Below are positions 8,528-16,970 of a stretch of 64,000 bases of DNA, piece by piece. The notes beneath the pieces are model-generated. The model worked only from the letters and a program-made list of their open reading frames with translations, had not been told where the DNA came from and searched no databases. The DNA is taken from positions 1-64,000 of the forward strand of contig CANCER010000003.1 in assembly GCA_947375135.1 (NCBI GenBank), written 5' to 3'. Position 1 is the first letter of the stretch, and each line of letters opens with the position of its first letter. Origin of the DNA: Comamonadaceae bacterium. Lineage in GTDB: Bacteria > Pseudomonadota > Gammaproteobacteria > Burkholderiales > Burkholderiaceae_C. The translations under genes were made by a program, and so were the position numbers.

Positions 8528-9376
8528 ATGGGTGCATTGTGTTTTTGGGGGTTTATGGGTATGTGGCGCAGTGTGTTGATGTTCTGTGCGCTGGGGCCGG
8601 GTGCCGCAATGGGGCAGGAGCTGTCTTCGCCGGTAGAACTTGCCAGTTTGTTCGCACAAAGCGTGGATAGGTGCCTGGTCGTACCCGCCGAGACACAGCA
8701 GGGCTATGCGCAACAGGCCTCCGGGGTGCTGGCAGCAGCCGGCTTGGTAGACCTGCCGGCGCAGGTGGTGGTAGTGGTGGACAGCAATCCGCTGGTGCAG
8801 GCCCTGATGCTGTTCTGGATGGCGCCGGGTGCGGCGGCGCAACTGATTGGCGCATCGCCCGTCTCCACCGGCCGGCCCGGGCAGTTTGACCACTTTGCGA
8901 CCCCTTTGGGCGTCTTCGCGCACGCGGTTGCCAACCTGGACTTCCGCGCCCAAGGCACCAAAAACGAAAATGGCATCAAGGGCTATGGAGAGAAAGGCCT
9001 GCGGGTGTTTGACTTTGGCTGGCAACTGTCGCCCAAGGGCTGGGGCGACCGCCGACCGTCCACCATGCGCCTGCAAATGCACGCCACCGACCCGAGCTTC
9101 CTGGAGCCGCGTCTGGGCAGCGTGCAGTCCAAGGGCTGCGTGCGCATACCCGCCACGCTGAATAAATTCATCGACCACTACGGTCTGCTCGATGCCGACT
9201 ACGAGCAGGCCATGCGCCAGGGTGCGCGCTTCTGGGTGCTGGACCCGCAGCGCCAGCCCACGCCTTGGTCGGGCCGCTATCTGGTGGTGCTGGATTCGGG
9301 CAGCACCCAGCGCCCACCCTGGTCTGCGCCTGGCAATGGCGCCTTTCATGCAGATTCAGCAACTGCCTGTCGATGA
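8528..9376 (+). CDS. L,D-transpeptidase (YkuD) family periplasmic protein
   Basis: The 282-residue product starts with a signal peptide (MGALCFWGFMGMWRSVLMFC, likely cut after GAAMG). Its C-terminal half carries the YkuD catalytic region: a histidine in MHATDP near 190, then SVQSKGCVRIP near 204-214 with the nucleophilic cysteine. Such enzymes form 3-3 peptidoglycan cross-links or attach proteins to peptidoglycan. The chosen ATG has AGGGG five bases upstream; the frame is open further upstream but lacks signal-like sequence there. The 3' end overlaps the start of the following P-type ATPase by about 40 bp, an unusually deep overlap for unrelated products. Confidence 0.85.
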   Translation: MGALCFWGFMGMWRSVLMFCALGPGAAMGQELSSPVELASLFAQSVDRCLVVPAETQQGYAQQASGVLAAAGLVDLPAQVVVVVDSNPLVQALMLFWMAPGAAAQLIGASPVSTGRPGQFDHFATPLGVFAHAVANLDFRAQGTKNENGIKGYGEKGLRVFDFGWQLSPKGWGDRRPSTMRLQMHATDPSFLEPRLGSVQSKGCVRIPATLNKFIDHYGLLDADYEQAMRQGARFWVLDPQRQPTPWSGRYLVVLDSGSTQRPPWSAPGNGAFHADSATACR

Positions 9377-12083
9377 GGCGCTGGCTCGCCTGGCCACGAC
9401 GGCGCAGGGACTGACGGCGGAGCTTGCGCGCAGCAGACTGCGCGAATACGGCCCCAACCGGGTAACACCCAGGCCGCGGCAGCACTGGCTGCTGCGACTG
9501 CTCCGGGAGTTTACGCAGCTGTTTTCCGTCATTTTGTGGGTCGCGGCCGGTCTGGCGTTTCTGGCACAGGCGGTGGACCCCGCCCAGGACATGGCGCATG
9601 TCGGTGTGGCGGTGATCGTGGTGATCCTGGTCAGCGGGTTTTTCTCGTTCTGGCAGGAAGGACGCGTGGAGCACACCCTGGCCGCCCTGCAGCGCATGTT
9701 GCCGCAACAGGTGCTGGTGCTGCGCGATGGCGTGGCGCACATGATGGATGCGCAATTTCTGGTACCGGGCGACCTTGTCGTGCTGAACCAGGGTGACAAC
9801 GTGCCCGCTGACTGCCGCCTGATCGAGGCGTTTGGCATACGCGTCAACCGGTCCACCATCACCGGCGAGTCACTGCCCCAAAGCTGTGATGCCGAGCCCT
9901 CCACCGAAAGCCGCCCGGCCGCCAGCCGCAACATTCTGCTGGCAGGCACCTCGTTGGTGGCCGGACGGGGCAGGGCCCTGGTTTTTGCCACCGGCCGCAA
10001 CACCGAATTCGGCCGCATTGCGCAACTGACCCAGGAGGGCGACGCGGGGGAGTCGCCGCTGCGCCGGGAGGTGGCGTACCTGAGCCGCACCATTGCCGCA
10101 CTGGCGCTGGGCATGGGAGCCTTGTTGCTGGCGATCGGCATCTACAAGGGCTGGCCCCTGTGGCGTGACGTGGTGCTGGGACTGGGCATCATCATCGCCA
10201 TGGTGCCGGAAGGCTTGCTGCCCACGCTGACCCTGGCCTTGGTGCTGGCCGCCCGGCGGCTGACGCGCCGCCAGGTGCTCATACGCCATTTGCCCAGTGT
10301 GGAGACGCTGGGCTCGGTCACCGTCATCTGCACCGACAAAACCGGCACGTTGACCGAAAACAGCATGCGTGCCGATGCCGTGTTTCTGGATTTGCAAATG
10401 GTGTCGCTGGAGGCGCTGGCCCAGCAGCCGCAGCAGCAGGTGGCGCGCAACCGCCTGTTTTTCCAGGTGGCTCGCGATTGCCACAACCTGACCGAAACGC
10501 GCAAGGGCGAACGCCCCGCCTTGGAGGGGGACCCGCTGGAGATTGTGCTGGTTCGTCTGGCGCAGCGTTTTGGTACCCGGCCTTTGAACCTGCCGCGTTG
10601 CGATGAGTGGCCTTTCGATTCCGAGCGTATGCGCCAGTCGGTGGCCCTGCGCAGTGCCGGTGGCGCGCAGGACTTGCTGCTTTGCAAAGGGGCCTTGCAA
10701 ACCGTGCTGCCCCTGTGCACGGACTATCTGTACCAAGGGCAGTGCCTGGCGCTGACCCCTGCCATCTGCCACGCGGTGGAGCAGGCGCAGGAAGCCATGG
10801 CCGACCGGGGCTTGCGCGTCATTGCGCTGGCCGCACGGCATGTTCCGCCGGGCTGCGCGCACCAGACATGTGAGGAACAGCTGACCTTCTGCGGTTTGGT
10901 GGGGATTGCCGACCCGCCGCGCCCCGAGGTGAAAGATGCCATAGCCGCCTGCCATGGCGCCGGTATTCGGGTGATCATGGTGACAGGCGACCACCCTAAA
11001 ACCGCCCTGGCCGTTGCCCGGCAAATCGGGCTGGTGCGCAGCGACCTGGCCAGGGCCCTGACGGGCGCGCAATTGCAGGCGCTTTCCGCCGCCGAACTGC
11101 AAACGGCGCTGGAGGCTCCGGAACTCATTTTTGCCCGTGTCGCTGCGGACCAGAAGCTGCGCATTGTGCAGGCGCTTCAAGCCAAAGGGCATATCGTGGC
11201 CGCCACGGGCGATGGTGTGAATGACGCACCGGCCCTGCGTGCCGCGCACATCGGAATCAGCATGGGAAAAGGCGGCACCGACGTGGCGCGCGAGGCCTCC
11301 GACATGGTGCTGCTGGACGACAACTTTGCCAGCATCGTTGCCGGAATCGAAGAAGGGCGCGCCATTTTTCTGAATATCCGCAAATTTTTAACCTATGTGC
11401 TGGTACACAACACCGCCGAGTTGGTGCCCACGCTGGCGTATGCCCTGCTGGGCATTCCCCTGCCGCTGACGGCCGTGCAGGCGCTGGCCGTGGACATGGG
11501 TACCGATTCGCTGACGGCCCTCGCGCTCGGGGTGGAGGCGGGCAACCCCAACAACATGCGGCGCGCTCCGCGTGCGCGCAGCGAGCGCCTGCTCACTGTC
11601 GCGCTGGCTGTGCGTGCCTACCTTTTTTTGGGTCTGGTGGAGGCGGCAGCAGTGCTGGCCGTGTTTGTGCACACGCTGCAAGCGGGCGGCTGGCACTTTG
11701 GCACGGATCTGGCGGCCTCAGACGCCCTGTACCGTCAGGCCACCACCGCCAGCCTGGCGGCCATCGTGCTCCTGCAAATGGTCAATGTGCTGTTGTGCCG
11801 CAGCACCGTGCGCCCGGCCTATCGCGATGGCTTTGGCGCAAACCCCCTGCTGCTCTGGGGTCTGGGCGCGGAGCTGACCCTGATCCTGCTGATTGCCTAC
11901 ACCCCGTGGGGCAACGCATTGCTGGGAACTCAGCCGCTGCCCTGGGACACGTGGCTCTATCTGCTGCCCTGGGCCGTGGCCCTGGTCGTGATGGATACGC
12001 TGTGGAAGGCCTTGGCGCGCCACACCCTTGCGCGCCGGCTTGCCCGGCAAGCAGGGCGCCCGGCCGGGGCAAGGCCTTCCTGA
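9336..12083 (+). CDS. P-type cation-transporting ATPase
   Basis: This inner-membrane pump of about 915 residues has the full P2-type layout. An N-terminal cation-ATPase domain (PVDEALARLATTAQGLTAEL) is followed by an actuator domain with TGES (TITGESLPQ) and a membrane motif PEGLLPTLTLALVLAARRL. The phosphorylation site is DKTGTLTEN, the hinge GDGVNDAPAL, and a C-terminal block contains several membrane segments. The PEGL motif places it near Ca2+/Na+,K+-like pumps, but the ion cannot be fixed. Start is ATG 9336 or ATG 9348; both lie inside the preceding transpeptidase gene, so translational coupling is possible. Confidence 0.93.
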   Translation: MAPFMQIQQLPVDEALARLATTAQGLTAELARSRLREYGPNRVTPRPRQHWLLRLLREFTQLFSVILWVAAGLAFLAQAVDPAQDMAHVGVAVIVVILVSGFFSFWQEGRVEHTLAALQRMLPQQVLVLRDGVAHMMDAQFLVPGDLVVLNQGDNVPADCRLIEAFGIRVNRSTITGESLPQSCDAEPSTESRPAASRNILLAGTSLVAGRGRALVFATGRNTEFGRIAQLTQEGDAGESPLRREVAYLSRTIAALALGMGALLLAIGIYKGWPLWRDVVLGLGIIIAMVPEGLLPTLTLALVLAARRLTRRQVLIRHLPSVETLGSVTVICTDKTGTLTENSMRADAVFLDLQMVSLEALAQQPQQQVARNRLFFQVARDCHNLTETRKGERPALEGDPLEIVLVRLAQRFGTRPLNLPRCDEWPFDSERMRQSVALRSAGGAQDLLLCKGALQTVLPLCTDYLYQGQCLALTPAICHAVEQAQEAMADRGLRVIALAARHVPPGCAHQTCEEQLTFCGLVGIADPPRPEVKDAIAACHGAGIRVIMVTGDHPKTALAVARQIGLVRSDLARALTGAQLQALSAAELQTALEAPELIFARVAADQKLRIVQALQAKGHIVAATGDGVNDAPALRAAHIGISMGKGGTDVAREASDMVLLDDNFASIVAGIEEGRAIFLNIRKFLTYVLVHNTAELVPTLAYALLGIPLPLTAVQALAVDMGTDSLTALALGVEAGNPNNMRRAPRARSERLLTVALAVRAYLFLGLVEAAAVLAVFVHTLQAGGWHFGTDLAASDALYRQATTASLAAIVLLQMVNVLLCRSTVRPAYRDGFGANPLLLWGLGAELTLILLIAYTPWGNALLGTQPLPWDTWLYLLPWAVALVVMDTLWKALARHTLARRLARQAGRPAGARPS

Positions 12084-12161
12084 GGCCGCTGTCGCCAATC
12101 TCCCGGCGCTGCAGAAGGGAAGGCGAGGTTGGATAGACTCGGCACACAAAAGGAACAATTC

Positions 12162-13253
12162 ATGGCAATTACAGAACAAGCGATCATGGGCGCCCTGCAG
12201 GGCGTGATCGACCCCAACACCGGCAAAGACTTTGTCTCCAGCAAGTGCATCAAGGGCCTCACAGTGGAGGGCGGCAAGGTCGCTTTCACACTCGAACTGG
12301 GCTACCCCGCGCAGAGCCAGCACCAGGCTTTTGCCGAGGCGTTGGCCGCCGCCGCCCAGACCGTGGCCGGCGTGCAGGACGTGCAAGTCACCCCTACCTT
12401 GAACATCAGCGCCCACGCGGTGCAGCGCGGCGTGCAACTGCTGCCGGGCGTGAAGAACATCGTGGCCGTGGCCTCCGGCAAGGGCGGCGTGGGCAAGAGC
12501 ACCACCGCCGCCAACCTGGCGCTGGCACTGGCCGCCGAGGGTGCCCGCGTGGGCTTGCTGGACGCCGACATCTACGGCCCCAGCCAGCCCATGATGATGG
12601 GTATCGAAGGCCGCCCCGATTCGTCGGACGGCAAGACCATGGAGCCCATGGAGAACTACGGCATCCAGGTCATGTCCATCGGCTTTCTGGTGGCGCAGGA
12701 CGAAGCCATGATCTGGCGCGGCCCCATGGCCACCCAGGCGCTGGAGCAGCTGCTGCGCCAGACCGCATGGAAGGACCTGGACTACCTGATCGTCGATATG
12801 CCCCCCGGCACCGGCGACATCCAGTTGACGCTGAGCCAGCGCGTGCCCCTGACCGGCGCCGTGGTGGTGACCACGCCGCAGGACATCGCCCTGCTCGATG
12901 CAAAGAAGGGCATCAAGATGTTCGAGAAGGTCGGCGTGCCGATTCTGGGCATTGTGGAAAACATGGCGGTGCATGTGTGCAGCAACTGCGGCCACACCGA
13001 ACACATCTTCGGCGTGGACGGCGGCAAGACCATGGCTGCGCAGTACGGCATGGACTACCTGGGTGCCTTGCCCCTGGCCATGCAGATCCGCGTGCAGGCC
13101 GACGGCGGCAAACCCACCGTGGTGGCCGAGCCCGAGGGTGAGTTGGCGGGCCTTTACAAGGCCGTGGCGCGCAAGGTGGCCCTGGCCATTGCCGCCAAGA
13201 ACAAGGACTTCTCCAGCAAGTTCCCCAGCATCACCATCAGCAAGAACACCTGA
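12162..13253 (+). CDS. apbC: Iron-sulfur cluster carrier protein ApbC/Mrp
   Basis: This 363-residue cytoplasmic P-loop ATPase binds and transfers Fe-S clusters. An N-terminal MIP18/DUF59 domain (ITEQAIMGALQGVIDPNTGK) precedes the deviant Walker A SGKGGVGKST near 110, the switch DADIYGPSQP, and VDMPPGTGD. The CxxC cluster ligand motif is CSNCGH near residue 276. Start ATG 12162 is supported by AAGGA six bases upstream. The product would serve Fe-S enzymes, of which FdhA/FdhB and QueG in this window are examples. Confidence 0.96.
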   Translation: MAITEQAIMGALQGVIDPNTGKDFVSSKCIKGLTVEGGKVAFTLELGYPAQSQHQAFAEALAAAAQTVAGVQDVQVTPTLNISAHAVQRGVQLLPGVKNIVAVASGKGGVGKSTTAANLALALAAEGARVGLLDADIYGPSQPMMMGIEGRPDSSDGKTMEPMENYGIQVMSIGFLVAQDEAMIWRGPMATQALEQLLRQTAWKDLDYLIVDMPPGTGDIQLTLSQRVPLTGAVVVTTPQDIALLDAKKGIKMFEKVGVPILGIVENMAVHVCSNCGHTEHIFGVDGGKTMAAQYGMDYLGALPLAMQIRVQADGGKPTVVAEPEGELAGLYKAVARKVALAIAAKNKDFSSKFPSITISKNT

Positions 13254-13283
13254 TGCAGCAGCTGTGACCGGCCCGACCGTGCC

Positions 13284-14228
13284 ATGAACCTTTTGCCCTC
13301 CTTGCGCTACCTGGTGGCGCTGCAAGAGCACAAGCACTTCGGGCGGGCTGCCCAGGCCTGCCACATTACGCAACCGGCACTGAGCAACGCCATTCGCGCT
13401 TTGGAGCGCGAGTTCAATGTCGAAATCGTCAAACGTGACCGCAACTTTGCCGGCCTCACACCGCAGGGCGAGCGGGTGCTGGCCTCGGCCAAGCTGATGC
13501 TGCACGAGCACGCTACGCTGCAGCAAGACCTGCAAAGCGAGACCCTGGTTCCGCGCGGACCCATCCGCATAGGCGCGGTGCCCACGGCGGTACCGATTGC
13601 GGCACGTTTTGCCGCTATGCTGCACAGCCGCCACAACGGGATTCAGCCGGTGGTGCTGTCGATGAGTTCCAGTGAACTGGAACGCGGCCTGGAAGACCTG
13701 ACCCTGGACCTGGCGCTGGGCTATAGCGACCGCATGCGGGTGCAGGAGCGCAAGTTGCGTGTCTGGCAGCAATACACCGAGCATTACTTTCTGCTGCGCC
13801 GTGCCGCCGTGCCTGACGCCCGTGGCCTGCAACTCACCAAGTCCATGGCCTGGAAAGACGCAGCCACGCTTCCGCTGTGCCTGCTCACGCCCGCGATGCA
13901 CAACCGCACCATCGTGGATGCCGCCTTCACGACGGCCGGTGTGCGCGTTACCCCCGCCATGGAGACCAATTCCATCATGACCATGATGCTCAGTGTGGTG
14001 GATGGCAATGTGTGCAGCGTGCTCCCCGGTGCGCTGGTGGACACGGTACGGGGCTACCGCGAACTCGAAGCCTCACCCCTCACAGGGCCCGAGGTCAAAA
14101 CCCGCATCGGCTTTATCTCCCACGCACAGGCGCGCCCTTCTCGCGCGCTGGAAGCCGGCCTGGCCCTGGCGCAGGACGGTGCCTGGTTGCGCCACGCGGC
14201 AGCGCACAGCGGCTTGCTTGCGGCATAG
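13284..14228 (+). CDS. LysR family transcriptional regulator
   Basis: The 314-residue protein has an N-terminal winged helix-turn-helix (residues 5-65; HFGRAAQACHITQPALSNAI then LEREFNVEIVKR). A periplasmic-binding-protein-like effector domain follows from about 90 to 300. It lies 30 bp after apbC and about 2.7 kb before the formate dehydrogenase operon on the same strand. LysR proteins control formate dehydrogenase operons in some betaproteobacteria, so that is a candidate target. Distance and the intervening lipoprotein gene make the link uncertain. Confidence 0.9.
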   Translation: MNLLPSLRYLVALQEHKHFGRAAQACHITQPALSNAIRALEREFNVEIVKRDRNFAGLTPQGERVLASAKLMLHEHATLQQDLQSETLVPRGPIRIGAVPTAVPIAARFAAMLHSRHNGIQPVVLSMSSSELERGLEDLTLDLALGYSDRMRVQERKLRVWQQYTEHYFLLRRAAVPDARGLQLTKSMAWKDAATLPLCLLTPAMHNRTIVDAAFTTAGVRVTPAMETNSIMTMMLSVVDGNVCSVLPGALVDTVRGYRELEASPLTGPEVKTRIGFISHAQARPSRALEAGLALAQDGAWLRHAAAHSGLLAA

Positions 14229-14340
14229 CGATATCCGGGCGAGATCTGAAAGCGGTCGCTGAGCAGTGATAATGTAGTAATGGCGGGTGCATTTCAATGC
14301 GCTGTGAAATAAACGTTGCTCGAAAATAAAGGACCCACAA

Positions 14341-16578
14341 ATGTCGCAAATGCATGGAGGCGGATTGCTTCGACGGGCCGTTGCCTTGGTAATCATTTTT
14401 GTCAGTTTGGGCTTGGCCTCTTGTGGTGGTGGCCTTACACCGCTGAAACCCGCAGTTTCCATCAAGCGTCCGGTGGTATTCCAAACCCTGGCGTCTGCAC
14501 CCACCACTGCATGTCCAATCGGTGGCGTTACCGTGATGTCCGGTATTGACACCAATGGCAATGGTGTTCTGGATGCAGTGGAAGTCACCAACACCCAGTT
14601 TGTTTGCGGTGGTACCGCAGGAACCACCTTGTTGGTTTCTTCGATTGCCGAGCCTGCAGGTCCGAATTGCACGTATGGCGGCAATAAAGTCACCGCCTGG
14701 TTTGACATGAATGCGAACAAAATATTCGATGCGGGCGAACCCTCATCAACGAGCTATGTTTGCAACGGAGTGATTGGAACCAACGGCCTCAGTTCCTTGT
14801 TAAACGTAATTCCCGAGCCCATAGGTACAAATTGCGGTGCCGGCGGATCCAAAATTGTTTCCGGAATTGATACCAACGCCAATCAAATTCTGGACCCTGC
14901 TGAAATAACCAATACGGTATATGTTTGCAATGGCACCGGTCTCGCCACTGGACGGGTGACTGACGGGCGTGTGTGGGGTGCAAAGGTCACGTTGGATACC
15001 AATGACGATCGCATATGTGATGCATCGGAGCCTTCTGTCACCACTGACAGCACCGGTGGTTTTTCCTTTGATCCGGCACTGGGAATTCATATGTTGTGTG
15101 CTTCCGGTGGTACGGACATGGCAACACTCAAGCCATTCCAAGGGTATTTGACTGCACCGGCGGGGGCCACGCAAATAACCCCTCTGACCACGCTGCTGGT
15201 GGCGGCAGTGAATGCCAGTATGTCCGCGCCGGCCTACAACGTGTATTCGCCCATGGCAGCTACCCCAGTAGCGGGTATTTCACCGCCCTTGGATATTGCT
15301 ACGGCGAATACAGCCGTAGCGAATGCGATGGCACTTACGGGCGTCAATTTGCTGACCACCGATCCGGCTGCAAGCACTGCGGGTGTACTCACCAACCCGG
15401 GATTACTTCCCAAAGCGGCTGCGATTGAAGTTTTACTGGAGCAGATCGCTGCTACGGTGGGCATGGCAAGTGGAAAAACCGGCGTGGACCCCGTTTTGTA
15501 TGCTGCCGCTGTCAACAGCCTCAGTGCCACGCTGCGTGCACTGCCGCCTTCCCCCGTACTGGATTTTTCGATTCAAGCAACCGTCAGCCCGCTGGTAAAC
15601 GGTACGATCGATGGCGTCATTAATTCCCTTCCAGCGCTCAGCCTGTCTTCAACGAACGTGAAGGCGTTGACAAGTGAGTCACTCAGCGGCTTGGGCGTCA
15701 TCGTCGGAGCGGCTCAAACAACCAACTTTGCAATTGTCGGCGGGGCAGCTGATCTGGCGAACGGTGTCGCGGCGGCATCGAGTTCTCTGATGAATCTGGT
15801 CGATGCCAACCGCAGCTCGCTAAGCGCCAGTTGCACAACGTGTTCGACGCAGCTGGCTACTGTCGCTACGAAGGCGACAAACCTGTTGAATACACTGAAT
15901 GTCACGCCTCTTCCGGTAAATACCGTGGTTCTGGATACCTCTACCCTTGCAGTGGGCGGTGTTCACGTGAATGCGCCAACGACCAGTGCAAACATGTATA
16001 CGGTGAAGTCACCCACTGGTTGGACTAGTGCATCCATCGCCATACACCCCTCGCCAACAGCAACCACCGCGACAGCATTTGATACTTTCGTGTCTGCCGG
16101 CATAGTTCTCACGAATGTCGCCACAGGCACCCAGTTGCAAATCGTGATCGACAACATCGAGTACTCCTTGGTTCCAGGAGGTAACCCGGTTCTTGCTATT
16201 CCTCCTGCCGGAGCGACGATTTATACCTATGTCAATCAGGGTGTTCTGGTGCCTAAGGCGGCTGCCTATCCGACCATCAGCCCGATCATTTCGATGGATG
16301 TGATTAACCCGAGCGTCGTGAACATCGATATGGCCAGCCTGCTGGCGCTTAATCCGGCCGTTCTCAGTCAATTCAACGGCAGTGGTCAGTACAAGTTCAG
16401 CTTGGGGTTGTTTGCATCGACGGGTTTGCCGGTGAGACTGAATGACGGTAGCGTCAGCAATGGTGCAGCCAGGATTTTGCTGCCTGTGATCGAAGACGTC
16501 AGCAAGACGGCATACAGCGACCCCAACGGCCCCTTTATTACCCTGGGCACCGACTTCCTGATTACTGTTTCGCCATAG
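14341..16578 (+). CDS. Large lipoprotein with tandem DUF7151-like repeats
   Basis: The 745-residue product has a lipoprotein signal with lipobox LASC near residues 25-28 followed by GGG. Three tandem repeats of about 50 residues follow (roughly 50-205), each with a Cys-containing start, an Asp/Asn-rich loop such as GIDTNGNGVLDAVEV, and a closing xVCxG. They resemble DUF7151 and look like EF-hand/dockerin-type calcium loops with disulfides. A fourth acidic segment (TLDTNDDRICDASEP) begins a region typical of carboxypeptidase-like beta domains. The remaining 450 residues are Ser/Thr/Ala-rich and unassigned. A surface or outer-membrane location is likely. It is flanked by gaps and appears monocistronic. 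Confidence 0.7.
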   Translation: MSQMHGGGLLRRAVALVIIFVSLGLASCGGGLTPLKPAVSIKRPVVFQTLASAPTTACPIGGVTVMSGIDTNGNGVLDAVEVTNTQFVCGGTAGTTLLVSSIAEPAGPNCTYGGNKVTAWFDMNANKIFDAGEPSSTSYVCNGVIGTNGLSSLLNVIPEPIGTNCGAGGSKIVSGIDTNANQILDPAEITNTVYVCNGTGLATGRVTDGRVWGAKVTLDTNDDRICDASEPSVTTDSTGGFSFDPALGIHMLCASGGTDMATLKPFQGYLTAPAGATQITPLTTLLVAAVNASMSAPAYNVYSPMAATPVAGISPPLDIATANTAVANAMALTGVNLLTTDPAASTAGVLTNPGLLPKAAAIEVLLEQIAATVGMASGKTGVDPVLYAAAVNSLSATLRALPPSPVLDFSIQATVSPLVNGTIDGVINSLPALSLSSTNVKALTSESLSGLGVIVGAAQTTNFAIVGGAADLANGVAAASSSLMNLVDANRSSLSASCTTCSTQLATVATKATNLLNTLNVTPLPVNTVVLDTSTLAVGGVHVNAPTTSANMYTVKSPTGWTSASIAIHPSPTATTATAFDTFVSAGIVLTNVATGTQLQIVIDNIEYSLVPGGNPVLAIPPAGATIYTYVNQGVLVPKAAAYPTISPIISMDVINPSVVNIDMASLLALNPAVLSQFNGSGQYKFSLGLFASTGLPVRLNDGSVSNGAARILLPVIEDVSKTAYSDPNGPFITLGTDFLITVSP

Positions 16579-16970
16579 TGTGAACAGCGGCAGTTTTCCG
16601 TAACTCCGCTGGTTTTCAGGCCGGGCAGGTGCTGCAGGCAATTGCCCGGCAGCACCTGCCCTTTGCGCTCCTGGCCCGCGCCGGGGCGGCGCAGCGATGC
16701 TTGCAGTGGCAGCAGCATCCCATCCAATTCCGTAGACCATTCGCGCGGCGCCCCTTCCGGTTCGTAGCGCAGGCCAGGCTGCCTTGGGCTGCTATGGCTG
16801 CCATGGCCATGCGTTTGTTGCGTTGCCACATTCAAGACTTGTATCAGCCCATGCCGCGATTCAATTGGACGCATGCCATGAGGGCCTGCATACTGCGCCC
16901 ACTCTGACAAGGAGTCGCCTGGCCGCCGAGGGTGGGTGTGGCATTCAAAACATAAACGTTCGGAGACAAC
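16579..16970. other. Gene-free interval before the formate operon
   Basis: This 392-bp gap holds a strong hairpin at 16623-16661 and no frame I can support. Both strands have short open frames of about 70-90 codons, rich in Arg/Ala/Gln and without recognisable domains. The final bases contain the ribosome site GGAGAC six bases before the ATG of the antiporter. The operon promoter is probably here but I see no clear -35/-10 pair. Confidence 0.5.
16623..16661. terminator. 13-bp perfect stem-loop after the lipoprotein gene
   Basis: GGGCAGGTGCTGC (16623-16635) pairs perfectly with GCAGCACCTGCCC (16649-16661) around a 13-base loop. It sits 45 bp after the lipoprotein stop. Only TTT follows, so it is a weak intrinsic terminator at best and may instead protect the 3' end of the message. 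Confidence 0.5.

Noticed and set aside
11718..13901. A 727-codon open frame on the minus strand across the end of the ATPase gene, apbC and the LysR gene
   Set aside because: It covers three well-supported genes on the other strand and has no recognisable domain.
16629..16907. A 92-codon plus-strand frame in the gap before the antiporter gene
   Set aside because: No ribosome site, no family resemblance, and its 5' end overlaps a strong hairpin.
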